64,000 bases of DNA, from the NCBI GenBank assembly GCA_012932295.1, contig JAAONU010000003.1, positions 28,134,361-28,198,360 on the forward strand, written 5' to 3'. Shown piece by piece: positions 1 to 13,394 of the stretch. Origin of the DNA: Cyclina sinensis (lineage: Eukaryota; Mollusca; Bivalvia; Venerida; Veneridae). Numbering within the stretch: the stretch's first letter is position 1; each line of letters begins with the position of its first letter. The notes under the pieces are model-generated. The model saw only the letters and a program-made list of their open reading frames with translations. It was not told the origin of the DNA and did no database searches. Both the position numbers and the translations under genes were made by a program.

Positions 1-419
1 TCGGACATTGGCAAATATTGAATGCGCATATAATGTCCTTTAACAATAACAGTCCAGGCTATAAACAAAACATGTTGAATTTAATGCCTGAAGAGTCAAT
101 ATTATTTTCAGTAAAGTTAATTCAATATTAAGTCATATTTATTAAATATTTTATTACATTTAGTGTAATTATAATTGTAAAAACGTTTTGATATTTAATT
201 TACGGCTGAGTTAATTTTAATAGTATTCCATTATCTTTACAGGCAATCCAACAAACAATAAATTTCATAATAGCATCACTTTTAACCAATTACAATTTCA
301 TTCATTACAAATGTAGGTCAAATTCGTTTTAAATACAGCTAGACCAAAAAAACTGAAGAGAGATGAGAATGTAACAACTCTTACTATTCACGAGTTGAAA
401 AGAGTGTAATTTAACAATG

Positions 420-930
420 GAAGTGGTTATCATCAGTGCAAACTGCAACAAAACAAAAGTTAAGCAGCTAATAGAAGCTTGTGCATATATAAATGCTTTT
501 AAAATTTGAAAATGCATCAACTGGAAAAACTTCGTGAGAATATAACGGAAATAATTTCCAAGAAATAGAAAGACAAAACAGCTGCTAAAACAGTATACCA
601 GAAAAGGAATAGCCTCTGAATGAGAAGAAATAAGAAATAAGAATGCGTCTGAACTTAAAACAAAAAAAGGAAAGAATTGCAGATAATTACAAATAAGTTT
701 CTGAAGGCAGGGATACGAAAGAAAAAAACGATTCTGTGGCGGTTAGAAAATATGATGAAAAGAGGAAAGAGAAAGCACTGAAAGAAAAAGAGATGTAGCT
801 TGAGAGAAAAGAATATCGTAAACTACATTATGTGAAATAATTACAGCTTCTTTCCGATAAGGAAAGGGAATGTCAGGATGAAAAACGAGTATTTTTAGAA
901 TCAGGGAAAATTTAGACTAGAAATATACTA
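420..930 (+). pseudogene. A-rich, possibly decayed coding stretch of unknown origin
   Basis: The plus strand here is strongly purine-rich. Broken reading frames are full of Lys, Glu and Arg, with stretches such as KRKEKALKEKEM followed by a stop, which is what a decayed coiled-coil coding sequence would look like. Several stops and frame changes interrupt it. No start, splice structure or family could be recognised. It could equally be low-complexity A-rich DNA, so the call is weak. Confidence 0.15.
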
Positions 931-3470
931 AAGAAGGCTTCATAAATAGTAGAGCTGAACGACCAAACTATAACAATTTGCAAGTTTCTTGATAGTAGTC
1001 CACAGGACTTTTATATCATACCATTGCCATATAGGGATATTAAAAGAAAATCAAGCTTGCTTACGTTTTCTCCAAGTGGAGGTAACTAAAGAAAATTATG
1101 ATACTAGGAAAATAATTGAACTTGCTATTCATTCTTTTTCATCATTTATTTTCAACAACATTATACAAATATACGGAAAACATTAATACAAACATAATTC
1201 ATTTCAATCTGTATCAACACAATGCATGAGTTAGTTTTATGTATTTCATTTGAAAAAAAAATGAACGGCTTCATAAAATTATATGAGAAAGTTCACCGTG
1301 TTTTCTTTAACAGATTTTATGCATGATGCTTTAACTAATATTTTCTAAGGTAGAAATAATTTGTGATTGTTGCTTTCAAAAAATCCGTGGGTTTATTCCA
1401 CAGGACTGCAATTTTTGCATGTCAAAAAAAAGAAGCTATTATGAATGTTTCAGAAGTCTCGCAAATTGGTGTTACCAATATTCATTTTAAGCAAAGTCTT
1501 CGTTATAAGAATTATACTCACATTTTTGTACTTTAGCATTCTTAATTTCGTATCAATTGTATGAGTCTTTAAAATTACCAAATACATGTACCTATACACC
1601 AGAGGCATTCCTACTGTCATAAAATTTTAAGATCAAGTATTGTCTGGAGACATCTAAACTCAGATATTTAGTTCTCTACAACGTCTTTTTCAAAGTCCAA
1701 CACGGTGAATGTGAAGTTCGTAAAACATTCAACAACAATAAAATAACAACAGACAAGTTAATACAAAAGTTAAAAAGGTTATTTTGTGATCTGCATTTAC
1801 ATGACGTACCGGGAACAAGATATTAATCTCGCTAAAATCTGACCGGAACACATACCTAACCGTTTGACGGTATTCACTCATGTTACTGCCTGTGGTATTT
1901 TCTTAAATGGCGCATTTATATTTTATACCTGCAATTTATTTTTTATATATACAAATTTGAAATAACTTAATCAAAATACACATGCATTATTAATGGTGAG
2001 AAATGTAATAGTATTTTAAGTGAAATAAAACTTTAATATTGGACATAATGAGTAGATGAATAGAATCAATATACTTGGCCCACTTGTCGCTTGCAGGAAA
2101 AACTAAACCCAGAACACTCTAAAAAATTATGATTAGCATTTTGATTATATTTTGACCTTCTTGGTCAAAGATCAGGCTCTTATAAGTGGGGACATATGTG
2201 TTTATAAAACGCAAGTTTGTGTGCATTTCTTAGTTCATCGGAAATTCAAAACTTTTAAATAGGCACCAAAACACAATTAACTTTCCTCACCAAAATATAT
2301 GTGTCATTGTTATTCTCAATACCAACATGACCAAGGCTAAAGAAAGGTTACATTAAAATAAACTAGAATATGTTGCACTCGAAAACGAATGCTGAACAAC
2401 ATTTTCAGGAAGTCATTACAAGAGTTCCTAATCAGCAAAAAACAGTTCATACACAATAACATAAAAGAAAGTGTAGAAAAGAATTGTGCAAAGAATTAAA
2501 AATACTGGATATGTCAAATGCATTTGAACAAATATAACAGCTTAAAGTAAGTTAAAATACAACAAATTTTAATACAAATGAGGTTAAAGAAGACATGTCG
2601 GCTGTTGTGTTAGATCGCTTCCTCTGTCTCGCAATTACATCACAAATCTCTCTTAAACTGAAGCAAAATGAGTTTTTAAACATGTATTTACTCGTAAGTA
2701 TGCAAGTTTGAAAGAAAGAATGTTTGTACAGATACATATGAGTAGACGTAACATTACGGTGCAGTCTACTGGAGAATGTTATTCTTTGTACCTAGTTCGT
2801 TGGTAGGCCTGTATACATTTGATTTCTTGAAGTGCATCAATTTCATTCTGTAGCCACTTTTTATACTGGTGTCGAAATATAGCTTTCATTATACTAGATA
2901 AAGTGTACTTTAATCCTTTCTGGGCACCTTTTGCATTCATAATATTTTGTCAACATTTCAGCATGAAAAATAATATAAGATAAAATAATTTTATCTCTGA
3001 TTCTTTGATTCATTACATGAAGCAATATCAAATGGAAGAAAAACGTGCGGTTCTTGATAGATAACCTCCCCTGACTATGGAGTGAAGTACACATTTTCAC
3101 CCATTCCGGGATTTTCATGCATCTTTTCACTAGATTGAAAGTTAATTAAGGTAAGGGTTGAACTATGCGTCTTTTTGTCTTCACAAAAAAATATCATTTA
3201 CCTTTGATTTGCTGATTTTCTAATCGCACCGGTCGTACCTCGTTTAAATTGTCTGCTTAAAATGCACAAAATCGTGAGCAATGCAGTCACGGAAACTTCA
3301 TGAATGTCGGCCAAATAATTGAATTACAATAACTCTTGTACACAAAACAATAGAGAAAGCAAAATGAAAATTGCGAATTGAAACTTGATAAGCTGATTTT
3401 AATACGACGGAAAACAAGGTAACAAAATAAAAATATTTTTTTATGTCTGTCTATGCTTCCAATAGACACA
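931..3470. other. Intergenic stretch, no gene seen
   Basis: Only short chance open frames of 60-78 codons occur, with no recognisable protein signature, splice pattern, RNA gene or terminal repeats. The stretch lies downstream of the minus-strand GPCR and may hold its 3' untranslated region. No convincing end could be fixed. Confidence 0.5.
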
Positions 3471-3474
3471 GCTG

Positions 3475-4725
3475 CTAATTCAAGGGTATGTCAATAAAGT
3501 TTATAGCGGCTGTACTGGTCGTCTGACTAGCAGACAACATTGTCTGGCTTGGGGTTTTCGCTTTCCTTCGAAAGGTTTCCAAAACCTGCTTTCGGAATCT
3601 CGATCCACTTAGGAAATACAATATGAAGTTGCAGGCATGGTTGACGAAAAACAGCTGATTTATAATTGCCCAAACAATCTCCTGGCTTTCTGTCATTCCG
3701 TTTTCTTTGCTAATCCAGAATTGCCTTCCGATTAAGAAAACGTAGGCAGGTGTCGTAGTCACAACAAACACGACATTGACCAAAAGTAGTGTCCGAGTGA
3801 TCTGGGTAGCTTGATCTCCATGCGCTAGTTTGAATCCCGAGTGTCGCATTTGATTTGACATCGTTCGTATGCGCAATTCCTTGCTTAACTGCAATTTCCG
3901 GACAATTAGTATTCCGCCAACAAAAAAGACTGACTCAGGAAAAATCTCGTAACATATGTGTGAAATGACCTGGAATGGCCCAGAAAAGAAATTGCCATAA
4001 TCAGGATGATTAAACCAGCACATAGTGATTGTTTCTTCCTTAAATACAGGTATATGATCCCCATCACAAATAGTCCTCGACACATCGAACAAATCACACA
4101 ACGTCTGAACATTGACTAAATCGCTCAAATTCTTCGGAAGAAGTTGTTCTGTTAAGTTGAACAATTCGTTGTCACACGCATAAGATATGTTGACCTTTGA
4201 CAAACTCGGAGTCGTTGATATATTCTCGCATGACGTTTCAATCATGGTTACTTCGAAAAGCTCTAAACCAAATAGCAAATGACCATTTACGAAGAGGTAT
4301 ATGACGCAAATGGCAACTGAAACAAAAACAGCTGTATTGACGGTGCATATAGTCTTTACCTTGTATGGTCTTACGGTGCAAATAGTTCGCTCGATGGTCA
4401 ATGAAGCTAGTGTCGCCGTGGAGACATGACTAGCCCAGTATGTCAGAAACCAATGCAGTTTGCACACCATGTTGTTAAGATGTCGGACATCGAAATGTGA
4501 CAGGTAGATAATCCACCAACGAGGCAAAGCTACTGTCAACATAATTAAATCAGCGAAAGCCAAAACTGTAAGGAATATTGTAGATGATGTCTTTTTACAT
4601 TTCTTATTTGTCAAAACAATTATTGTCATGAGGTTTCCAAGAACCCCCAACGTGCAAATTATTGGCGAACTTACTATCCAAATCAATCGAGCTGTGTTCG
4701 ATCCTTTGTGTTGGCTGATGTCCAT
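3475..4725 (-). CDS. Rhodopsin-class (family A) G-protein-coupled receptor, peptide-receptor-like
   Basis: This is an intact intronless frame of 416 residues. Seven membrane segments fall near residues 13-38, 48-70, 88-112, 128-152, 258-286, 318-342 and 356-382. Family A landmarks are visible: GN at 30-31 in TM1, LAFAD at 55-59 in TM2, and the TM3 cysteine C88 with a likely disulfide partner C236 in extracellular loop 2. TM7 ends in N376-F-I-L-Y380 in place of NPxxY. The DRY motif is replaced by E112-R-T. Loop 2 is unusually long, about 95 residues, with several N-glycosylation motifs. The layout resembles invertebrate FMRFamide-receptor-like and other neuropeptide receptors, but the ligand cannot be read from sequence. 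The protein should sit in the plasma membrane and signal through heterotrimeric G proteins. The start is the first Met of the frame and gives a short N-terminus of about 12 residues, so a 5' coding exon cannot be excluded. Confidence 0.9.
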   Translation of the reverse strand: MDISQHKGSNTARLIWIVSSPIICTLGVLGNLMTIIVLTNKKCKKTSSTIFLTVLAFADLIMLTVALPRWWIIYLSHFDVRHLNNMVCKLHWFLTYWASHVSTATLASLTIERTICTVRPYKVKTICTVNTAVFVSVAICVIYLFVNGHLLFGLELFEVTMIETSCENISTTPSLSKVNISYACDNELFNLTEQLLPKNLSDLVNVQTLCDLFDVSRTICDGDHIPVFKEETITMCWFNHPDYGNFFSGPFQVISHICYEIFPESVFFVGGILIVRKLQLSKELRIRTMSNQMRHSGFKLAHGDQATQITRTLLLVNVVFVVTTTPAYVFLIGRQFWISKENGMTESQEIVWAIINQLFFVNHACNFILYFLSGSRFRKQVLETFRRKAKTPSQTMLSASQTTSTAAINFIDIPLN

Positions 4726-4739
4726 TGTACTCGAAGACC

Positions 4740-6107
4740 TAATACAAGAACATTTCCGACAAGTCAGTTTTTCCTGTACAAACAGTTAGGAGGATAATTA
4801 ACTCGATATTATGTAAAATAACAGATTTAGTATGATAGTCTTTCTATTTTCTATAGTTGAATCGCGGAATATTGGAATTTGTTTTTCTCTGACTCGTTAT
4901 ATAGACATTTTCTATTTGGAAGGAGGTTCTTTTCTTGAGTCAGCATCTTGTGATTCGCTAATGTGAAATGAAGTCATTATCAGTGACAAGGAGAATGTTT
5001 TTAGCCATATTTAACACATAATTATAATTTAAATATCAATGTCAATCTTAGCATTATTTTAAATGAAATGCAGACTTCCTTATTTCTATCAGCAGCAATT
5101 GAAAAAGGCGACATTACTCGAAATCTAAAGTGAAACATCTCCAGACCCTGAAAGTAGCAAAGGAAGTAGAAGTGTCTGCTTCACAAACCAGAATGAACAT
5201 TGAGTACCTAAATATAAAATTATTATATGACTATAATCATATTTGTTATTATCTGAATCATAACAAGGGGGTTTTCATATAAGAAAATGAAAAGTTGTAA
5301 GGTTTAATCTGTGACGGAAGTATTTTTACTGTTTGTACCTTAAATATGTGCACAAAGAGGCAGTTATTTAAATACAACATTACCAAATGTATAAAAATTG
5401 ACAAAATAACTGAAAACGACGACCCATTAAGGCTTGACTATGAATTACTTGTTGTAAAGATGGATTAGTTACACTTTGCTTCGAAACTGATTCGAATTTT
5501 TACGACTGTATAAATGATTTCAATTATATCTAATTATGTAATCAAAGCATGCAGTTCTGACGTTATCAGTTTAAAATATGAACAGTGTTGATTTACACAG
5601 CGTTAACATGACACGTGCTCAATTTTCTTGTTATTCGGCTGAGTAGATGAACGTCAAAATGCTTAAGTTACATATCATTTTAAACGTTATCAGAGATTCT
5701 TAAAGGAAAGGGTAATTAAAAGATCTAGTCAACTGTTCTTATGTTAAATGAACTGAGATAACAAATTATTTAGTTTAGGGCTTTACTTCCGCCGTGTTGT
5801 ATTTTTTAATTCATTTCTTTACGATAAGAAACTTTCAAACCCCGAATTTTACACCAAAGATGATATTTCAATGAAGCCTGATTTTCTATTAATGTTCTCA
5901 AAGTTTGCAGAAACTTTCATAGTACAAATTCTTAAACAGAAGATTAAATTTCAATCGAGCTTTTTTTGTATCAATGCTCTCAAATATTGTCATTTACAAA
6001 AAAAACTGTTGTACTCAAATACTAATGTTAAAAGTCTAACTAGTTACAGTATTACGTATCTCATACTCAAAAGCTAACTACTTAAAGTATCATATGTCTC
6101 ATACTGA
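4740..6107. other. Intergenic stretch upstream of the GPCR, no gene seen
   Basis: The sequence is AT-rich with no coding signature. It should contain the GPCR promoter and perhaps a 5' untranslated exon, but no core promoter motif could be assigned with confidence. Confidence 0.45.
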
Positions 6108-6363
6108 GCGGATCATTGGTCAAGTGGTAACGCGCTTGACAGGTAACCCAGAGGTCGCGAGATCGTTCCCGGTTCCTCCAATAACATTACTAATGTTTTT
6201 CGGATGAACTGAGGTCCAATGTATCAGTGCTGTACACTGAGCATGCAGGGGTGTCTCTGGAATGGGCTACTTTCTGTACCTTGCACTATCCCCCATAACT
6301 TTAACTAATTAATCTCTGCAGGGAGTGTTGATCATATGGGCAACCGGTACCGACGGTAGATGG
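6108..6363 (+). mobile_element. tRNA-derived SINE, near full length
   Basis: The head has a polymerase III A-box-like block (TGGTCAAGTGGTAACGCGC) and, about 40 bases later, a degenerate B-box-like block (agatcgttccc). It is followed by a non-tRNA body ending in GGGCAACCGGTACCGAC. The same body recurs at 47.5 kb (plus) and at 44.0 and 23.7 kb (minus). That establishes it as a dispersed family rather than a functional tRNA. The tRNA-like head is too diverged to fold well. Confidence 0.75.
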
Positions 6364-6399
6364 AAAGACACTGATTTGTTTCCCTTGAAAATCAGCTGT

Positions 6400-7480
6400 T
6401 TACCAACACACGGCTACACAACTCTTTATCATTAAAATATCATTCAAACGTGAGATAAAATTGACGAAATTATTTTGGTTGTTGTAAACATGTTGGTTGA
6501 AGAAAAAAAAATTAGAAAAAATGATGCATAATACTAAATTTTTATCGAATGATTATTTTCACAAACAGCAGATTGTTTGATTACGAATGTCGCGTAGCAG
6601 AGTTAGAGTTTAAAAAGTAAAAATAAAATACCTTCAACAGAAATAAAATAGGAATAGAGCGAATTCTATTTACACATGCAAGCACTAAGTGATGATGAAG
6701 TTCAGAAAAATGTTCAATATACATTACAAGACTGCAGATAAACTCAAACTTGATGTAAGTATTCAGGAAAAAGCTTCCGTACAAAACTTCTGGGCGAAAT
6801 AAGTCAAGCGGAACAATTGTTTGAAATATTATAAAAGAAGTATTAAATAAGATTAGCCATACACATTATGAAAATACAGAAGATGTTTTAGTGTTAAATG
6901 TGGATCTCATGAAGAAGGTAGATATCATCATTATTTTGATTAAATACACTTCAAAAATAGAAATAATGTATTTAATGATTAAACGCAGCATCCACCTTCT
7001 TTAAGACCAGTTTAGATAATTCATGACTTCATATAACAAAATCTACGAACAAAACTTTAATAAGTAACAATCGATTCTAATAGTTCACAAAAGGGCTTTG
7101 ACAGCCCTATGTCACTCATCTGTCTATCATTGATGTTAACATCTTTGCAAGTGAAAGACCTTACAAAGTCAGTAATAAAAAATAATGTCCAGTGTAAGTG
7201 GTTTTCTATGGTGCTCAAGGCTTGAGCCATGTTAAAATCCAGCAAAACATGTACTTTTAAAGAAAAGTAACGATTGAATTAAGACTATTTTAGACAGTAA
7301 GAAGTCCCCTTTGTATAATAGTCTGAATAAAAATTACTCCTGGTAATGATTTTATGTTTAATTGTTTTGTTTATTAAATTTTATAAACTGTCAAAACTAA
7401 ATGTTCCTCTCTTTTCAGCGAAAAACACAGGGATATGTTACTGGTTAGCTAGAATCATTAGAGCCAAAACCAGTAGAAAT
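6400..7480. other. Intergenic stretch, no gene seen
   Basis: AT-rich DNA between the SINE and the hAT remnant. Only short chance frames are present; no RNA gene or repeat was recognised. Confidence 0.45.
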
Positions 7481-9120
7481 ATATAGACACTTACTTGAAC
7501 AGAAGTTACAAAATATGGAGCTAATGAGAGAAAACAGATGGGAGCCACAGACTTGTCGGGACGACTTATAGCTGGAACATTGTCACCATTCCAAATAGTA
7601 GACAGTTCAAGGATTTCGTTAATGTTCTAGATCCTTGTTATAGCATTCCTGGTCGTAAGACACGTCTGAATAAAGTTTATCATGAAGCTGAAAGTGCTCT
7701 TAAGGAAAAGCTTAAACTGGCTGAGAATATATGTGTTACTATTGATATCTGGAGTAATCGTCAGATGACAGGCTTTCTTGGAATCACAGGTCACCTTATT
7801 TTGAACTGGCAGATTGACACAGTATTGGTAGCATGCAAGTTTTTCCGTGGACGGAGTACTGGTGAAAACATTCATGAGGAATGTGTGATGGCATATGACA
7901 TTGCAGAAAAGTAACTAACATCAATAGTGGCAATGCTTCCAACATAAAAAACTTTTAGCATGTCACTTTCAGGATACACTTAAAAACACTGAAATTCAGA
8001 CAAAAGAGCTGGATGGCAGTGATGATGAAAATATTATGGAGTGTATTGAGAGTGAAGAAATCTTTGAGGATGAATTTCCTACATGTTCTCTTGGGCACTG
8101 TTTTGTCCACATACTCCAACTGGTAGTTAAGTATGGCCTAAAAGAACTGAATCAGCATCTGAAAACTTTAGTAGGAAAGGCTTCAAGTCTTGTTAAATTT
8201 GTGAAAAAAATCAGTTTTGGCTTCAGGGGATGAAGAGAGGCTCCAAATAGAAAATGTGACAAGGTGGAACTCTCAAATGATCATTATTAGATTTGTGCTT
8301 GCTATAAAAAGACAAATTGAACAGTGTTGGCGCACCCTTTCAAATTTCTTTATATGAAAGAAAGTTGTTCTCAATCTTAGAGCCATTTGAAGAAGCCGGA
8401 AGAAAAGTCAGTTACATCAAGTCTCATGGTACCAGTTATCTTGGGCCTGAAAAAACAAACAACTTGGACTAATGTCAAAGTTCTATATATAACAATCCTG
8501 TCAAGCTATTTAACCACTGGCAACTATGCTCTTCTTGATCCCAACTTAAAATATATATAACAACAAGATGGTTTCAACATTATAAAACAGTCATTTGAGA
8601 AACGTCTGTCAAGCTATTTAACCAATGGCAACTATGTTCTTTTTGATCCCAACTTCATACAGCGCTGGTGTTCTGATCTTAAAGCAATGAAAGACAAACT
8701 TGTTTCTTATGCCAGAAAGCTTGGAGAGCTTGAAGAAAGTGAGCAGTGTCTTGATGGTGAGACTGAAGGTATTTATAAATTCTCTCCCTGAGAAGAGGGC
8801 TATTTTGGATGAATATGGACTTCTTAGTTTCATGAACCCTAAAACAAATTAGTTGACATTGTCAAACTTGAAGCTACCCAGTATTTGAAAAGTTATTTAC
8901 AGAGAAAAAGGATGTTCTGTCAAACTGGCAAATAATGAGCGAAACTGTTTTATGCTTGCTTAACTCGCAAAAAGATAGCTTGTAATTCAGGCAACATCTG
9001 CCCCTGTAAAAAAATATTTTCAATTGCTGGAAAATTGTTCCGTCCTGACAGATGCAACTTGAGTGATTCTTCCTTCCAGAAACTTATGATGAATAAGAGC
9101 ATTTCTCAGAATACAATCTA
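7480..9120 (+). pseudogene. hAT-superfamily transposase remnant (ZBED-like)
   Basis: Stitched frames on the plus strand give hAT transposase landmarks in the right order. Near 7570-7660 there is LSPFQIVDSS followed by VLDPCYSIPGRK. Near 7735-7790 is the RNase-H-like block VTIDIWSNRQMTGFLGITGH, the first catalytic-Asp region. The stretch HCFVHILQLVVKYGLKELNQ lies near 8095. The C-terminal dimerisation region reads KKIFSIAGKLFRPDRCNLS near 9005-9065. Stops and frame changes separate these blocks, so it is dead. An internal 108-bp-offset duplication (8498-8658) disrupts it further. No terminal inverted repeats were found. The BED zinc finger expected at the N-terminus is not visible. Confidence 0.85.
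8498..8658 (+). repeat. Local direct duplication inside the hAT remnant
   Basis: The segment beginning CTGTCAAGCTATTTAACCA at 8498 recurs at 8606 with a few substitutions over about 50 bases, an offset of 108 bases. It duplicates coding sequence of the dead transposase (local reading SSYLTTGNYALLDPN versus SSYLTNGNYVLFDPN), so it arose after or during decay. Confidence 0.8.
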
Positions 9121-9725
9121 AATTCACATATCCCTTTATGGTTGTAATTGAAATACATTTTCAGTTCAGGTAAATACAAATTGAAGTATGCATGACACAA
9201 GATTACAAGGTCAACAAACTGTTGTTTTTAATACACAAGGGGCAATAACATGTTTTTTCTGGGCATGGTCACAAACTGAGACCCCAGTGCACAACTACAT
9301 ATGTTCAACATTCCTGTAAAGATTCATAACTGTTCCTCTAATTCTTTTGGAGATATGTGTGACACAATTGCATGGTTATTCTTGAAACAAATTAAGGGCC
9401 ATAAATGTGTTTTTATTAAGTGCATTGGCAAACAAAATGCTATGTGCACAACTGCGCATAATGTTCAACATTTGTTTAAAGTTGCAGGACTGAGGCACCT
9501 ACCCCTTCAGAAACATGCACGACACTAGAATATTTGACGGACGGCTAAAATACAAAGATATACGGCACACTTTATTTTGATTTTTCCCCTACAATTCATA
9601 CAACCAATAAGTGACTCTCGACATTTTTGAAATATAAAAACTAATCCAAACAAACAAACAAACAAACTCAATTATCGTATGACAGTGTCACATAGCTGAG
9701 TTTGCTTTATGACAGAGTTAATTCT

Positions 9726-10165
9726 GCAGTTCTTACTATAAAATGTTTAATAATTACATTTCTTTTTGAGAACAAGTTTTTTCTATCTGTGCAGAAATAT
9801 AACAATTACCATTCATTTGACATAATGAAATAAACGATGCACATGATCTGGTACCGCAGTGCTTAAGGGGCTTTTATTTCGACCTGTTTCCATCAACAAG
9901 CTTGTGTTCGCTTCTCGTACTCTTGAAAGGTACAAGTCAAAACATGCAGTTCTTACTATAAAATGTTTTATAATTACATTACTTTATGAGAACAAGTTTT
10001 TCCTATCTGTGCAGAAATATAACAATTACCATTCATGTGACATAATGAAATAAACGATGCACATGATCTGGTACCGCAGTGCTTAAGGGGTTTTTATTTC
10101 GACCTGTTTCCATCAACAAGGTTGTGTTCGCTTCTCGTACTCTTGAAAGGTACAAGTCAAAACAT
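9726..10165 (+). repeat. Tandem duplication, two 220-bp copies
   Basis: Copy 1 (9726-9945) and copy 2 (9946-10165) are nearly identical, starting GCAGTTCTTACTATAAAATG and ending near TACAAGTCAAAACAT. A handful of substitutions separate them, indicating a recent duplication. Open frames of 63-76 codons within the copies look like chance. No coding family was recognised. Confidence 0.9.
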
Positions 10166-10169
10166 GCAA

Positions 10170-13100
10170 ACACAGTCTTCGTCGGTTTACATGTCTCCAT
10201 TGCAACATTATCTATGTACTCGTCAGGAAAAAATACAGACCTTTTAATGAAATGTTTTGTCAAAATCTAAATAAACAAGCCAAACACGATCACAGAATTG
10301 TAAAGCAGATATCGCCATCGGTCCTAGGCACTTTTCAGAGAAAATTTAATGCTTGCTAAACACACGAAACGATATATTCTCATTCATTGGGGCCAAAGCT
10401 GATTTTGTTATTTCAATCTTGATTGGCACTTTCTCCTCGCATTTTTAAAGGAAATATAGAAAAGTGATAAAAATTGGACAGTATACTAAACAGAGCTTTC
10501 AAAGTGAAGCTGTTACTATTTGAAAATTATATACGGCATAAAAGAAACAGGATGATTTATAGACATCGGAAGCGTTTATAGATATATGAACAAAAATAAA
10601 GTCCATATGGACTTTAAATGACCAGTAATCCAGAAGTCGCAGTCAGTCCTCCGTGTTCCGTCACCTCTTTCCATAAAACGTACTACCATTTTAAAACGTG
10701 TATCGTTTAAATCAGCTTCAATGTGTCGTTTCTATATTTGAGCATGAGTCTCTTTGGAACTAAATGCTCGCTTTACCTCAAACTGACTGAAGTACACGAT
10801 CTACTACAATAATAGCAAAGCATTATTTGGGAGCTGATTTTAATCAGATTGGCTTTACCTTGCACTTACAAATAATAACAAATAACTGGTTGGCGTTGTG
10901 ATATAAGGTATACGCCCTGTTACTAGTAAAAGGGATAAACTTTTAAGTGTCTTGATTACAGCATGTTGCTTTGATGGGTATTTGATGTATATCGTTAGTT
11001 TGTCAGGCTACACTAGTCAGTAAAACATTGATCTTTAAGGTGAGACCATGGTTTCGGCTAAGTCCGACATACTGATCTCTTATGATAGTCGGTTCTTAAA
11101 CTAAAGAAATTGATAATACGGTAAAATGTAACAAATTTATTTTTATTACTATTTGATATTTTGCGCCTTCCGTAAAGATTAGAAATACTATTATGATGAA
11201 ATATGGAAAAGACAGAAATTTAAGACTATTTCAACACATTTCCTAAATGAAAAAGCCTTGAAAATTTAGAATATGAAGTTATTCATAAGTAAAGTTATCC
11301 AAGTAAAGCACTGATTATTCTTTGGTGTCCATTAACATAGCAGAAGTTCACATCCGAGTTTTCACTTGTCATCATTGATAAGTAACAGAACAGAAGTGAA
11401 CCAGTAATAATTCCAGGTTAAGTGGTTAGTGCTCGGTTCGCTAAGTCAAGATGTGAAACCCAAGCCAAAATAGAAAAAAAAGTTCTTTGGTAAGACGTTT
11501 TATACCATACTTGCTTCGGTTCATTCAGTAGACGGAAACTTTTTGTAAAAGTTATTGGCTTTCTCTGTCTAGATACTTGTTCGTCTATGAGAAACGTTTA
11601 AAAAGCGATGTTATCAAGTTGTAATGTCTTGTGTAGGTAAACCAATGTAGTACTGAAGCTTGTTGATGTTTTCTTAAGGCCGAAGTATTCAAGCTAGGTT
11701 ACGGAAACTCACGAGTATACAGTTATGTATTAAGGTCTCATTTATGAGCCATTCGGGCACACGTGTTCATTTGGACATGCTGTTTGTTTTCACTGGGTTT
11801 ATAGCCAGGTTCCTCTTTTTGGTCATATCCAGACGGTCAGTCCACCTTACAAATTAGTGTTTCTTGGTATCCAACCATGTAACTAACCAATCTCACAGCA
11901 AGCCACTCACATGCTACCTCAACTGAGTCAGTGATGAGGGACAAATGACCTCGAGATACATTGTCCGAGATCAATTATCACGAAGAAATTTAGCCAGTCC
12001 TGGTGGGATTTGAACCGAGAACCCCTGGGTCCCCAGTCCGATGAATTTGGACATTTATTATGTGCCCTAAAGGATATTGTTAAAATGTTGGACTTGTAAA
12101 CTGAGTATTCAGTAGCTTTCTCTGGATTAATGCGAGACTCAATACATATTACTCACTGATTGTCATTAAAATAACGCAAGAATTTGTCCTCGTTATTGTT
12201 AAGTGTTTGACTGACACTTTGCAGGATCGCAACAATAATTATTTATCGTTTTAACAGACACTTTGAAAGACTAAATCTTTAGCTAGTCAGAGACTCACAT
12301 TGACTGTATGCAGGACAGCGCCTTTGATCTGACACTGAAAATAAATGGTATACACAATCAACACCAGTGTCTATCTATCCATACTGTATCGCCCTCTGTC
12401 AAGTATTACGTGCAGGTATTCATAATGTGACCTTCACCTTTTGGTTAACAACACAACAGTTGATCAGCAGCATTAAACAACAATACAAACCAGACTTCTT
12501 CTAAGTATAATTCCATCTTGAAGTTACCAAAAATGACACAGAGAAATTTCGTTCTTGAATACTTTTGTTATTTGACCTAGGGCCTTGATAAAATTGCAAT
12601 TAAGACCCTGTTTGACCTTACAGTATTACCTTGACCTCGAGCTACAAACACTTGCTTATGCATCACTGCCTTATGACAGCAACCCTATTCCAAGTTTCAG
12701 TGAAATTCAAAGCAGTGGCTACCTACATGTAGAGACTGAATATACAGTTAATTGCTTGATAGGTTAAGAGTACTTCGCTTTACAAATAAACCTCTTTCAA
12801 AATGCATCAGCTGCTATACTTCTTTCACCATGTCTTACTTCCATAACTCATTAACAATGCTTTTTTCAAGATTTTACAAGATTTACTATATATGTATGTA
12901 CGAAATACCAACAAAGGGCAATAATATAGTGAATACTGATCCTAGAAAAAAATCTTCATTTCTTGCACAACAACCCATCATGGTCTGTCATGTGTGTGAG
13001 TTTGGTTTCAATCTACGAGTGTAGGGCACAAAAATATTCACATCATTATGCTGGTTTAACAAATGATTTCTTATTTTCTGTATCAGGTCTTCTTGCAAAC

Positions 13101-13390
13101 AGAAGAAAAAACAAGTTAACAATTTAATTATCTTGGCTATACTGATTATATTTCAACAATTCATTCATATAACAACATTAAACCAGTATTGTATAACAGT
13201 CTAACACTAAGATGCATTTATTTTTGCAACATGCAATAACCCATACATCCTAGTAATAGAAAAGACATTAATGCAACACATGGTATATAAATGAGCTCTC
13301 AGTAACAACTTAAATTATTTCTCGGATCTATCCTGGATAAAAATAAAAAAAAGATATGATGTAAAATATACTAATATGTAAGATATTTGT
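10170..13390. other. Intergenic stretch with tRNA-like scraps only
   Basis: No gene was seen. Near 11410-11470 (plus) there is an A-box-like run TAAGTGGTTAGTGCTC. Near 11995-12045 the minus strand reads like the B-box side of a tRNA-derived repeat (plus strand gggatttgaaccgagaaccc). Both are probably SINE fragments. The rest is featureless AT-rich sequence. Confidence 0.45.
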
Positions 13391-13394
13391 TATC

